From an uncultured Bacteroidales bacterium (GTDB lineage: Bacteria; Bacteroidota; Bacteroidia; Bacteroidales; UBA932): a DNA stretch of 37,555 nt. Each line of letters begins with the position of its first letter. The first letter of the stretch is position 1. The notes beneath the pieces are model-generated. The model had not been told where the DNA came from and did not search any database. It saw nothing but the letters and a program-made list of their open reading frames with translations. The position numbers were made by a program, and so were the translations under genes. Location of the stretch: positions 1-37,555 of the forward strand of contig CALVDQ010000009.1 of the NCBI GenBank assembly GCA_944326325.1, given 5' to 3'. Positions 16,540-23,794 of the stretch are shown here, one piece after another.

Positions 16540-16547
16540 ACAGTTTC
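16531..16547 (+). repeat. 17-bp motif shared by intergenic regions
   Basis: AATTTCAAAACAGTTTC occurs identically at 16531-16547 and 28074-28090, and a close copy (one base missing, one substituted) occurs at 33006-33021. All three are on the plus strand, in spacers upstream of the DMT, TPR and gyrB genes. Spacing to the -7 elements varies, so a common operator role is uncertain. Confidence 0.6.
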
Positions 16548-16548
16548 C

Positions 16549-16556
16549 TACATTTG
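16549..16556 (+). promoter_or_regulatory. Candidate -7 element for the DMT gene
   Basis: TACATTTG, a TAnnTTTG match 38 bp before the ATG at 16595 and abutting the 17-bp motif at 16531-16547. It nearly overlaps the minus-strand glmM promoter, making this a divergent control region. Confidence 0.6.
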
Positions 16557-16594
16557 CGCGCTGAAAGAAAAAAGGAAAAACAAAATACGGGAAA

Positions 16595-16963
16595 ATGAAA
16601 GCGTTATATACCATTTTGCTGCTTATAACATCCAATGTGTTCATGACGATAGCCTGGTACGGGCACCTGAAGCTCCAGGAAATGAAGGTGACGACCGGCT
16701 GGCCTCTGATATTCGTGATACTGCTCTCCTGGGGCATCGCCTTTTTCGAGTATTGTGCCCAGGTGCCGGCCAACAGAATCGGCTTTGCCGAGAACGGCGG
16801 CCCTTTCAACCTGATACAGCTGAAAGTCATCCAGGAGGTGGTGTCCCTGACAGTCTTTACTCTGATCGTGACCCTGATGTTCAGAAACCAGGCCCTCCAG
16901 TGGAACCACTTTGTCGCCTTTTTCCTTCTGATAATGGCGGTTTTTTTCGTTTTCCTGAAATGA
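16595..16963 (+). CDS. DMT-superfamily small membrane protein (DUF486)
   Basis: 122 residues, four predicted membrane helices (about 4-22, 34-53, 76-95, 100-120). It matches the DUF486 / 'DMT family protein' pattern: NVFMTIAWYGHLK, SWGIAFFEYCAQVPANRIG and NLIQLKVIQEV. These short proteins resemble half of an EamA-type drug/metabolite transporter and probably act as dimers; substrates are unknown. It is the first gene of a plus-strand group; the next gene lies 51 bp downstream. Confidence 0.9.
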   Translation: MKALYTILLLITSNVFMTIAWYGHLKLQEMKVTTGWPLIFVILLSWGIAFFEYCAQVPANRIGFAENGGPFNLIQLKVIQEVVSLTVFTLIVTLMFRNQALQWNHFVAFFLLIMAVFFVFLK

Positions 16964-17014
16964 ACCGGCTGCAGATAACGGGAAAAAACGTATATTTACT
17001 CCATATATTGTTTT

Positions 17015-18193
17015 ATGAAAAGGGTCATGACAGAGATATTGCTTGTGTCGGTGATGCTGTTGCTCCCGTCCGTGGCTTCCGCCCTGAGCGAGACGGTCAG
17101 GATGAAGGTAGGCGAGACCCGGACCCTTGCTCCGGCCGAACTTCCCTCCCTGGTGTTGGCCGGACAACCGTCATGGACATCTTCACGGCCTGGCGATGTC
17201 CAGATAACGTCCTGGGACATGTACACCTGCAGGATAAAGGCGCTGAAGTCATTTTCCGGCTATGCCAGAATCCAGTGCAAGTATTATTACAGGAGACTTG
17301 ACCCTTCCGGACAGTATATAGGCCAGGGTCAGGGGGCCGTGAACTACAATGTGTTTGTCGAAAGTGTGGACCCTGAGTCAGTAACCGTCTATCCCGTAAG
17401 CATTACCCTGGATATCGGGGATACGTATATGATGCAGGTTTCCGTCTATCCGCCTCAGGCGGACCAGACCGTGACGTGGAGTTCCACCGACTGGACGATT
17501 GCCAGTGTCAACAGCAGCAACGTGCTCGGTGCCAACAGCGGTGGTACCGCTACTGTAACTGCGAAGACCGTGAACGGGCGTACCGCATCGTGTACGGTAA
17601 CCGTCAGGCCGCGGGCACTGCCGTCTTCCGTTTCCATACAGCCGAGCCTTGCCCTGACCGAGGGGCAGAGTGCGACCCTTACTCCCGAAGTCACTCCGTC
17701 CGGTGCCGGTACAAATTTCACATGGGTATCCGACAATACTGCGGTAGCCACGGTCTCTTCGTCAGGCAGGGTGACAGGGATATCTCCGGGTACGGCAACC
17801 ATTACTGTGATGACCTCTAACGGCAAGTACGATACTTGTGTCGTTACAGTGAAGAAAAAGCCCGGACAGCCGCAACGGGTTTCTCTCCCCGAGACGCTGG
17901 ACCTTGTTTCCGGTTTCAGTACAACACTGTCTCCGGAACTGTATCCAGAGGATTCGCAGACCACGTTTACGTGGGATTCGAGCGATCCTTCCGTTGTCGG
18001 AGTCAGCACTTCAGGCAGGCTTACCGCCAAGTCGGAAGGGGAAAGCGTCATTACTGTCAGGACCGGCAACGGACTGGAGGCGGAATGTCGGGTGACTGTA
18101 AGGGCGTCAGACCAGGACTTGCCGATAAGTGTGCTCGAAGAGGCTTTGGCGAGGATACGCGAACTTGAAGAATGGACTGTGGATCAATACTGA
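17015..18193 (+). CDS. Secreted protein with three bacterial Ig-like (Big2) domains
   Basis: 392 residues. A signal peptide ends near ASA at residue 23. A less conserved N-terminal beta region (25-117) starts with the Big-like VRMKVGETRTLAP. Three Big2 (BID_2-like) repeats follow at about 121-198, 205-280 and 287-363, each with TWSS/TWVSD/TWDSS and a CTVTV, CVVTV or CRVTV end strand. The C-terminus is a short helical tail (VLEEALARIRELEEWTVDQY). There is no T9SS C-terminal sorting domain, lipobox or transmembrane anchor, so a periplasmic or secreted structural role is likely. A lipoprotein gene starts 6 bp later and is probably its co-expressed partner. Confidence 0.9.
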   Translation: MKRVMTEILLVSVMLLLPSVASALSETVRMKVGETRTLAPAELPSLVLAGQPSWTSSRPGDVQITSWDMYTCRIKALKSFSGYARIQCKYYYRRLDPSGQYIGQGQGAVNYNVFVESVDPESVTVYPVSITLDIGDTYMMQVSVYPPQADQTVTWSSTDWTIASVNSSNVLGANSGGTATVTAKTVNGRTASCTVTVRPRALPSSVSIQPSLALTEGQSATLTPEVTPSGAGTNFTWVSDNTAVATVSSSGRVTGISPGTATITVMTSNGKYDTCVVTVKKKPGQPQRVSLPETLDLVSGFSTTLSPELYPEDSQTTFTWDSSDPSVVGVSTSGRLTAKSEGESVITVRTGNGLEAECRVTVRASDQDLPISVLEEALARIRELEEWTVDQY

Positions 18194-18199
18194 GGTTTT

Positions 18200-18664
18200 A
18201 TGGCTGGATTTCATAATCGTTTCATCCGGGGAGCTGTCCTGTGTTCCCTTGTCTTTTCCCTCCTGGTGTCATGTGACAAGACCTCGGGCGGTGATGAGTA
18301 CAAGCCTGTTCCATATATGGAGTGGGGCGCCGGTATGCCGGCTGTCAAGGCGTATATGTCCAGATATACCCTGGAAAAGGAAGATGCCGATAACCTTTAT
18401 TATAAGGGATGGGACAAGCAGAAGAGCATTTCCTATCATTTCGAAGACGGCGGGCTCATTACTTCGCTGGTCATGTTCCGTTCGGATTCCATGGAAAAGT
18501 CAGCCATAGATGCCATGATGGGCGGCTATGAGAACATAGGGGAGTTCGATGGAGCGCAGATCTATGTCAGCGATGAACTGGATGCCGTCGGCACCGTAGA
18601 GACTGTTCTTTCCGGAGGCGTTTCCTATTATGCCGTCGGCTGGACCCGGAAGAGCGTAGAATAG
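18200..18664 (+). CDS. Small lipoprotein of unknown function
   Basis: 154 residues. A signal peptide with lipobox LVSC puts the lipidated residue at Cys25, followed by DKTSGGDE, an acidic/polar tether typical of Bacteroidota surface lipoproteins. The mature part (YKPVPYMEWGAGMPAVKAYM, then KSISYHFEDGGLITSLVMFRS) has alternating strands and does not match a family I can name. It lies 6 bp after the Big2 protein gene and is followed by the tRNA promoter. Confidence 0.82.
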   Translation: MAGFHNRFIRGAVLCSLVFSLLVSCDKTSGGDEYKPVPYMEWGAGMPAVKAYMSRYTLEKEDADNLYYKGWDKQKSISYHFEDGGLITSLVMFRSDSMEKSAIDAMMGGYENIGEFDGAQIYVSDELDAVGTVETVLSGGVSYYAVGWTRKSVE

Positions 18665-18712
18665 CGGAAACAGCGGATTTCGGACAGTTTTCATTGAAAT
18701 TTTGAAAATAAA

Positions 18713-18744
18713 TTTGGAGATATGAAATTAATGTCATACTTTTG
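18713..18744 (+). promoter_or_regulatory. Promoter of tRNA-Glu
   Basis: TTTG (18713-18716), a 20-bp spacer, and TACTTTTG (18737-18744): a complete -33/-7 pair. The -7 lies 21 bp before the tRNA 5' end, so the primary transcript has a short leader. Confidence 0.85.
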
Positions 18745-18765
18745 CAATCCCAAAAAATGAAATAT

Positions 18766-18837
18766 GCTCGGCTCGTATAACGGTTAGTACTCAAGATTCT
18801 CAATCTTGCAATCGGAGTTCGATTCTCCGGCCGAGTA
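18766..18837 (+). tRNA. tRNA-Glu (anticodon CTC)
   Basis: 72 bases fold as a cloverleaf: acceptor GCTCGGC with GCCGAGT (G1-U72 wobble), D arm with AACGGTTA loop, anticodon stem CAAGA/TCTTG around TTCTCAA (anticodon CTC), 4-base variable loop, and T arm CGGAG/CTCCG around TTCGATT. The discriminator is A at 18837 and the following CAA shows that CCA is not encoded. The CTC anticodon would read GAG, and a TTC tRNA-Glu should exist elsewhere. Confidence 0.93.
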
Positions 18838-18842
18838 CAAAG

Positions 18843-19001
18843 AAAGAGGGTGACCCAAAAGAGATTTTGTGTCACCCTCAAACGTCTTTCTTCGAAAGAC
18901 TGGACCCATCCTAACCCCCTGCACCCCCTATTAGGGGGATCTCGCACCTACCCGGTGCGGTCCCTACGGGACTTTTTTTGGGCTTTTGGGTCACCCTCTT
19001 T
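18843..19001. repeat. Palindromic multi-hairpin element after the tRNA
   Basis: A 19-bp perfect inverted repeat (18843-18861 with 18983-19001) bounds 121 bases holding four further hairpins: 18884-18900 (GTCTTTC/GAAAGAC), 18924-18938 (CCCCCT/AGGGGG), 18943-18959 (CGCACC/GGTGCG) and 18960-18972 (GTCCC/GGGAC, followed by seven T). The left arm can also pair with a second copy of GTCACCCTC at 18871-18879. The tRNA transcript may therefore end either at the first hairpin or at the last one. Confidence 0.85.
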
Positions 19002-19178
19002 TAATTTTTTTTCAAGGTGTCCTCTGCCATAGTACGCATCAAGCGCAATCTGTAATATAGCGGACATCAACTGTCCGGCAGGCAGGTCGTATATTACACG
19101 TTCATAGTCGGAGTCTTCGAACGTAGAACAGGAACAGGTCGCATTTGTTTGCCTGAAATTTACGGATACTGTTTCCAT
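18948..19178 (-). CDS. Possible small protein, unrecognised
   Basis: 76 residues in a stretch with no other gene. The central part (TFEDSDYERVIYDLPAGQ then LMSAILQIALDAYYG) reads like real protein, while the lysine/arginine-rich tail lies inside the palindromic element. Its start overlaps the purF promoter region and no clear TAnnTTTG is seen upstream on this strand. It could be a real short protein or a remnant whose end was replaced by the repeat element. Function unknown. Confidence 0.35.
   Translation of the reverse strand: METVSVNFRQTNATCSCSTFEDSDYERVIYDLPAGQLMSAILQIALDAYYGRGHLEKKLKEGDPKAQKKSRRDRTG
18960..18979 (+). terminator. Intrinsic terminator inside the palindromic element
   Basis: A 5-bp G+C stem GTCCC/GGGAC with a TAC loop (18960-18972) followed directly by TTTTTTT (18973-18979). 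It probably terminates transcription from the tRNA side. Confidence 0.7.
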
Positions 19179-19194
19179 GCATCCAAATATTTCT

Positions 19195-19202
19195 TACTTT
19201 TG
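19195..19202 (+). promoter_or_regulatory. Candidate -7 element for purF
   Basis: TACTTTTG, a TAnnTTTG match 21 bp before the purF ATG, which implies a very short leader. A TTTC at 19172-19175 is a weak -33 with 19-bp spacing. Confidence 0.55.
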
Positions 19203-19223
19203 CGCTGCAAAATTTGATACGCA

Positions 19224-20627
19224 ATGGGAGGCTTTTTCGGAACTATCTCCAAAGTGAGATGCACAAACGACCTGTTCTACGGCACGGATTACAATTCCCA
19301 CATGGGGACAAAACGCGGGGGAATGGCGACCTATAGCAGTCAGGACGGGTTCATGCGGTCTATACACAACCTTGAAAGCGCATATTTCCGCAGCAAGTTC
19401 GAGGACGACCTTGACAAGTTCACGGGTAATTCCGGTATCGGGGTCATCAGCGACACCGATCCCCAGCCTATAATCATAAATTCACACCTCGGGAGGTTCG
19501 CCATAGTGACAGTCGCCAAGGTGACGAACATGAAAGAACTGGAAAAGGAGCTTCTGGACTGCAACATGCATTTTTCCGAACTGAGCTCAGGCAAGACCAA
19601 CCAGACGGAGCTGATATCCCTGCTGATAATCCAGGGCAAGACCTTCCGTGAAGGGATCGAGAACGTATTCGCCAAGGTCAAGGGCTCATGCTCCATGCTC
19701 ATACTGACCGAGGACGGTATAATAGCTGCGAGGGACAGGCTCGGGCGTACCCCGATTGTGATCGGGAAGAAGGACGGGGCGTATGCAGCTTCGAGTGAAT
19801 CATGCAGTTTCCCTAATCTCGGCTACGAAATCGACAGGTATGTAGGCCCCGGCGAGATACTCAGGCTTTATCCTGACCGTGTCGAGCAGATAAAGGAGCC
19901 GGAAAAGGAAATGCAGATCTGCTCATTCCTCTGGGTGTACTACGGTTTCCCTACCTCAAGCTATGAAGGCAGGAATGTGGAGCAGGTCCGTTTCGAGAGC
20001 GGCTACAAGATGGGAAAGCGGGATGTTTCCGATGCGGATTTTGTCTGCGGCATACCTGATTCCGGCATAGGCCAGGGGCTTGGCTACGCTGAAGGCAAGG
20101 GTATCCCTTATCATCGCGCCATCACAAAATACACCCCGACGTGGCCGAGAAGCTTCACCCCGAGCAACCAGGAGAGGCGTTCGCTTGTCGCCAAGATGAA
20201 GCTGATACCAAACAGGGCCATGCTCGAAGGCAAGAAGATAATTTTCTGCGATGACTCCATTGTCCGCGGGACTCAGCTGAAGGATAATGTCAAGGTCCTT
20301 TACGACTACGGCGCCAAGGAAGTCCATATGCGTATCGGCTGTCCGCCACTTGTCTACGGTTGTCCTTACCTCGGGTTTTCTGCGAGCAAGACAGATATGG
20401 AACTGATCACACGCCGTATCATCAAGGAGTTCGAAGGCGATGATACAAAGAATCTGGAGAAATATTCCGATCCTTCCACTCCGGAATACAGGAGGATGGT
20501 CGACAGGATTGCCGGGATTTTCGGCATGACTTCTCTGGAGTTCAATACGGTCGAGACTCTGGTAGGGGCGATCGGGTTGCCTAAATGCAGGATCTGCACT
20601 CACTGTTTCGACGGATCCGGTATATGA
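19224..20627 (+). CDS. purF: Amidophosphoribosyltransferase-family protein lacking the catalytic cysteine
   Basis: 467 residues. The phosphoribosyltransferase half is intact: PDSGIGQGLGYAEGKGIPY and the PRPP loop IIFCDDSIVRGTQ. Cysteines matching the Fe-S ligands of the B. subtilis-type enzyme are present at 233 (QICSFLW), 380 (VYGCPYLG) and the C-terminal CTHC (458, 461). The N-terminal Ntn-glutaminase domain begins MGGFFGTIS, with Gly where the nucleophilic Cys should be. The HNGNL segment of the glutamine site reads VAKVTN. The protein is therefore unlikely to hydrolyse glutamine; it may use free ammonia, work with another subunit or regulate. The family normally makes phosphoribosylamine, the first step of purine synthesis. 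A single gene with its own promoter, convergent with the downstream methyltransferase. Confidence 0.87.
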   Translation: MGGFFGTISKVRCTNDLFYGTDYNSHMGTKRGGMATYSSQDGFMRSIHNLESAYFRSKFEDDLDKFTGNSGIGVISDTDPQPIIINSHLGRFAIVTVAKVTNMKELEKELLDCNMHFSELSSGKTNQTELISLLIIQGKTFREGIENVFAKVKGSCSMLILTEDGIIAARDRLGRTPIVIGKKDGAYAASSESCSFPNLGYEIDRYVGPGEILRLYPDRVEQIKEPEKEMQICSFLWVYYGFPTSSYEGRNVEQVRFESGYKMGKRDVSDADFVCGIPDSGIGQGLGYAEGKGIPYHRAITKYTPTWPRSFTPSNQERRSLVAKMKLIPNRAMLEGKKIIFCDDSIVRGTQLKDNVKVLYDYGAKEVHMRIGCPPLVYGCPYLGFSASKTDMELITRRIIKEFEGDDTKNLEKYSDPSTPEYRRMVDRIAGIFGMTSLEFNTVETLVGAIGLPKCRICTHCFDGSGI

Positions 20628-20646
20628 AATGACGGATACCCTGTAC

Positions 20647-21882
20647 TTACAAAGGAACGGTGATGATGAGGCTGTTTCCGGTGTCGGTGGAGGATATGCA
20701 CCGGAGACCGAAGATGTGGACGTCAGGCCCCGGGGAGATGCCGAGCTTGCGGCGCAGGGTGTCTGTGTCCATCTTAAGGTTGCGTGCGGTGACTTCGCCG
20801 CGGAGGTATTTCCGTGATGTCTCCCTTACGGTCCTGTTGTTCAGGGGCATGGCCTCGATGATGGAGAAGAAGCTGCCGTTGTCCCGGAGTTCCTGCGGGA
20901 TGTCTGAAGGAGAGCCCGTGTATATATAATAATGTGTGAATCTTGCCAGTTTCCTCAAGGGAAAACGTCTTCCGAGAATATCGAACGCCCCGGCTTTCAT
21001 AAGGGCTTTGCCCGGCTCATACAGAAGCGCCCCGGGACACAGGTCCTCTGTGCCGCAGATATAATCCGGGACGGCGTCCCTGAGTTCGTCATGGAGAAAA
21101 TCCACGGATGAAGCCCCGGAGTTCACCACGATCCTGCATTTCCCGCGGAAATCTCTGTCCATCAGGATCACGACTTCCTTGCATTCACCGGAAACCGCCA
21201 GTATGTGCACCTCCATACACTCTTTTCCGAGCCTTTCCAGGAGCATGGAGATGTCGGCCATAGGGGAGAGTTTCAGAAGGATATACCGGCAGAGCCTGAA
21301 AATTCCGTCCTTCAGTTTCAGAATATCAGGACTGCAGTCTTCAAGAAGGAAGACTTTCCTGCCGTCCCCGTCACGTCTTGCCGGATCAAGGAAGACCAGG
21401 TCAGGGCGGAAGTCCCCGAGGATTTCCTGTGTACTTGTTCCGGGATCGAGCATCCTGGACATGACTGTGATATTCTCTGCTCCGAGCATCCTGAAGTTCT
21501 TTTCCGCCGCGTCGGCAAGGCGGGAATTCATCTCGTTGTACAGCACGGCTGAAGCCACTCGGGAGAAAGCCCACGTATCCACTCCGAGACCTCCGGTAAG
21601 GTCGGCTGTCCGTGGTTTTCTGTCAGGGAACAGCGAGGATACGATTCCGGCTTTGTACAGCGCCGTCTTTTCCGAACTGCACTGCTCTCCGGACAGCCTG
21701 ACGGGATAGGCCAGCCCCGGGACAGCATACCATGACGGTACTTTTTTCCTTAACTTCCTCCGCACTTCGATGGTATTGACTGCCAGGTCGATATCGAAGT
21801 CTTCATCCCCTTTGTATGACAGGAGGAGCCTGGCGGTATCCGTATTCTCGTTCTTTGTTATGAAATCAGAAAAATTTTCCAT
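20647..21882 (-). CDS. Class I SAM-dependent methyltransferase with a THUMP-like C-terminus
   Basis: 411 residues. The SAM-binding motif I is DLTGGLGVDTWAFS, an acidic residue follows motif II (LYNEMN), and the catalytic-loop motif is LVFLDPARRD. The C-terminal region (MPLNNRTVRETSRKYLRGEVTARN) matches the small 'THUMP-like' domain of Bacteroidota proteins in this family. RNA or small-molecule methylation is likely, but the substrate is unknown. It is convergent with purF, with only 19 bp between their ends. Confidence 0.87.
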   Translation of the reverse strand: MENFSDFITKNENTDTARLLLSYKGDEDFDIDLAVNTIEVRRKLRKKVPSWYAVPGLAYPVRLSGEQCSSEKTALYKAGIVSSLFPDRKPRTADLTGGLGVDTWAFSRVASAVLYNEMNSRLADAAEKNFRMLGAENITVMSRMLDPGTSTQEILGDFRPDLVFLDPARRDGDGRKVFLLEDCSPDILKLKDGIFRLCRYILLKLSPMADISMLLERLGKECMEVHILAVSGECKEVVILMDRDFRGKCRIVVNSGASSVDFLHDELRDAVPDYICGTEDLCPGALLYEPGKALMKAGAFDILGRRFPLRKLARFTHYYIYTGSPSDIPQELRDNGSFFSIIEAMPLNNRTVRETSRKYLRGEVTARNLKMDTDTLRRKLGISPGPDVHIFGLRCISSTDTGNSLIITVPL

Positions 21883-21955
21883 CCGTGACAGGTATTGGCC
21901 TCATCGGGCTCACTTTATTTTTATGTCGCAGCCTTTTCTGGCGGCGGATTTTTTG

Positions 21956-21963
21956 CAAAAATA
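21956..21963 (-). promoter_or_regulatory. Candidate -7 element for the methyltransferase gene
   Basis: On the minus strand TATTTTTG, matching TAnnTTTG, about 74 bp before the ATG. A second match (TAATTTTG) lies at 22009-22016. Neither has a clear -33, so the choice is open. Confidence 0.4.
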
Positions 21964-22037
21964 TCATTTTTCGGCAAAACCGGTCACATCGCCGTCATTT
22001 TCATCAAGCAAAATTACCATTTGTCGCGGATATTTTA

Positions 22038-22045
22038 TAAATTTG
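22038..22045 (+). promoter_or_regulatory. Candidate -7 element for the phosphomutase gene
   Basis: TAAATTTG, a perfect TAnnTTTG match 63 bp before the ATG at 22109. The nearest TTTG (22020-22023) is only 14 bp upstream, too short for a normal -33. Confidence 0.5.
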
Positions 22046-22108
22046 TATGATAATGTTTTAGCTGTAGGACAATTTAAATTAACGCTATATTTAAACTAAC
22101 GATCAATC

Positions 22109-23773
22109 ATGGAAAAAGATTTCAGGGCAGTAGCCCAAAGCTGGCTTGACGGCAATTACGACGAAGAGACAAAAGCCCGGGTACGGGATCTTATGGAAAA
22201 CGACCCCGCAGGACTTGAAGATGCCTTTTACCGCAATCTCGAATTCGGCACAGGCGGCCTCAGGGGCGTGATGGGCGTAGGAACCAACAGGATGAACAAA
22301 TATGTCGTTGCGATGGCCACACAGGGCCTTGCCAACTACATCCTCAAGAATGTGCCGGGGAACAGCCACAGCGTATGCGTTTCCTATGACAGCCGCAACA
22401 ACAGCGATGCTTTCGCCCATATCACGGCGGAAGTTCTGTCTGCAAACGGAATCCATGTGTACATCTATGACTGCCTCCATCCTGTACCGCTTCTGAGCTA
22501 CGCAGTCAGGAAGAAGCACGCTACCGCAGGCGTCATGGTCACGGCGTCGCACAATCCGAAAGAGTACAACGGATACAAGGTCTACTGGTCCGACGGGGCA
22601 CAGATCATTGCACCTGTGGACAAGGAGATTGTCGCGGAGGTGAACGCCATATCGGACCCGTCCATGGTGAAATACAAGGCCGAAGGCAAGGAAGGCGGCA
22701 TAGAGGTCATGGGTGAGGAGATGAACAATGCCTATATGGACGATGTCCTTACCCTCATGCTTTCTCCGGAAGCCCGCCGGAAGCACAGTGATCTCAAGAT
22801 AGTCTATACCCCGCTCCACGGTTCCGGAGTGCATATTGTCCCTGCCATACTTAAACGTCTCGGCTTCGAGAATATCTACCATGTTCCGGCCCAGGATGTG
22901 AGTGACGGGAATTTCCCGACGGTAAAGTCCCCGAATCCGGAGGAGTCTTCCGCGCTGGAAATGGCGGTCCAGGTGGCTGACGGGCAGGGAGCGGATCTGG
23001 TGCTGGCTACGGACCCGGATGCCGACCGTCTGGGTATCGCCGTGCGTGACAACGACGGCAGGATGGTCCTTTTCAACGGGAACCAGACAGGCGCCATGCT
23101 TACCTATTATATTCTCAGGCGCTGGTCTGAGCTCGGCAGGCTGGACAGCACGAAATATGTCGTGAAGACTATCGTTACCACGGAACTGATCCGGGCCATC
23201 GCCGAAAAATACGGAGTCAAGGTCTACAATGTCCTTACCGGCTTCAAATACATCGCTGACATTGTCCGCCGCAACGAGGGCAAGGGCGAATTCATCTGCG
23301 GAGGAGAGGAAAGCTACGGTTTCAACATAGGCGAATTCGTACGTGACAAGGACGCGCCTATCTCTTGCGCAATGGTCGCCGAATGTGCTGCATGGGCTGC
23401 AGAGCAGGGTCTCACCCTGTATCAGCTCCTTCAGAACATATACAGGGAGTTCGGATATTACAGGGAATCGCTCACATCGCTTGTACGCAAGGGCAAGTCA
23501 GGAGTCGAGGAGATCGCGCAGATAATGTCTGACCTCAGGTCTAATCCTCCGGCAGAACTTGCCGGCTCTCCGGTCACGAAGATCATCGACTATAACAATC
23601 CTGAAGAGACCGGCCTCCCTAAGTCCAATGTCCTCCAGTTTTTCAACGGAGCGGGCGACGTGGTGTCTGTGAGACCGTCCGGAACGGAGCCGAAGATCAA
23701 GTTCTATTTCGGGGCGAAAGGTGACGATGCCGACGCCAAGATAGAAAAGCTCAAGGCACAGTTCATCAAATAA
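22109..23773 (+). CDS. Phosphoglucomutase/phosphomannomutase (PgcA type)
   Basis: 554 residues, the long phosphohexomutase form. Motifs: FGTGGLRGVMGVGTNRMN near the N-terminus, the phosphoserine loop TASHNP with Ser147, the metal loop DPDADRLGIAV, GGEESYGF for sugar binding and RPSGTEPKIKFYF for phosphate binding. It interconverts hexose-1-P and hexose-6-P, giving glucose-1-P for envelope glycans and storage polymers. It is distinct in length and sequence from the glmM-type gene at 14884-16296. An ABC ATPase gene follows after 21 bp. Confidence 0.93.
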   Translation: MEKDFRAVAQSWLDGNYDEETKARVRDLMENDPAGLEDAFYRNLEFGTGGLRGVMGVGTNRMNKYVVAMATQGLANYILKNVPGNSHSVCVSYDSRNNSDAFAHITAEVLSANGIHVYIYDCLHPVPLLSYAVRKKHATAGVMVTASHNPKEYNGYKVYWSDGAQIIAPVDKEIVAEVNAISDPSMVKYKAEGKEGGIEVMGEEMNNAYMDDVLTLMLSPEARRKHSDLKIVYTPLHGSGVHIVPAILKRLGFENIYHVPAQDVSDGNFPTVKSPNPEESSALEMAVQVADGQGADLVLATDPDADRLGIAVRDNDGRMVLFNGNQTGAMLTYYILRRWSELGRLDSTKYVVKTIVTTELIRAIAEKYGVKVYNVLTGFKYIADIVRRNEGKGEFICGGEESYGFNIGEFVRDKDAPISCAMVAECAAWAAEQGLTLYQLLQNIYREFGYYRESLTSLVRKGKSGVEEIAQIMSDLRSNPPAELAGSPVTKIIDYNNPEETGLPKSNVLQFFNGAGDVVSVRPSGTEPKIKFYFGAKGDDADAKIEKLKAQFIK

Positions 23774-23794
23774 GGCAAATACTCTTGTCATTTG

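Noticed and set aside
17015..18193. Type IX secretion cargo
   Set aside because: No C-terminal sorting domain is visible; the end is a short helix.
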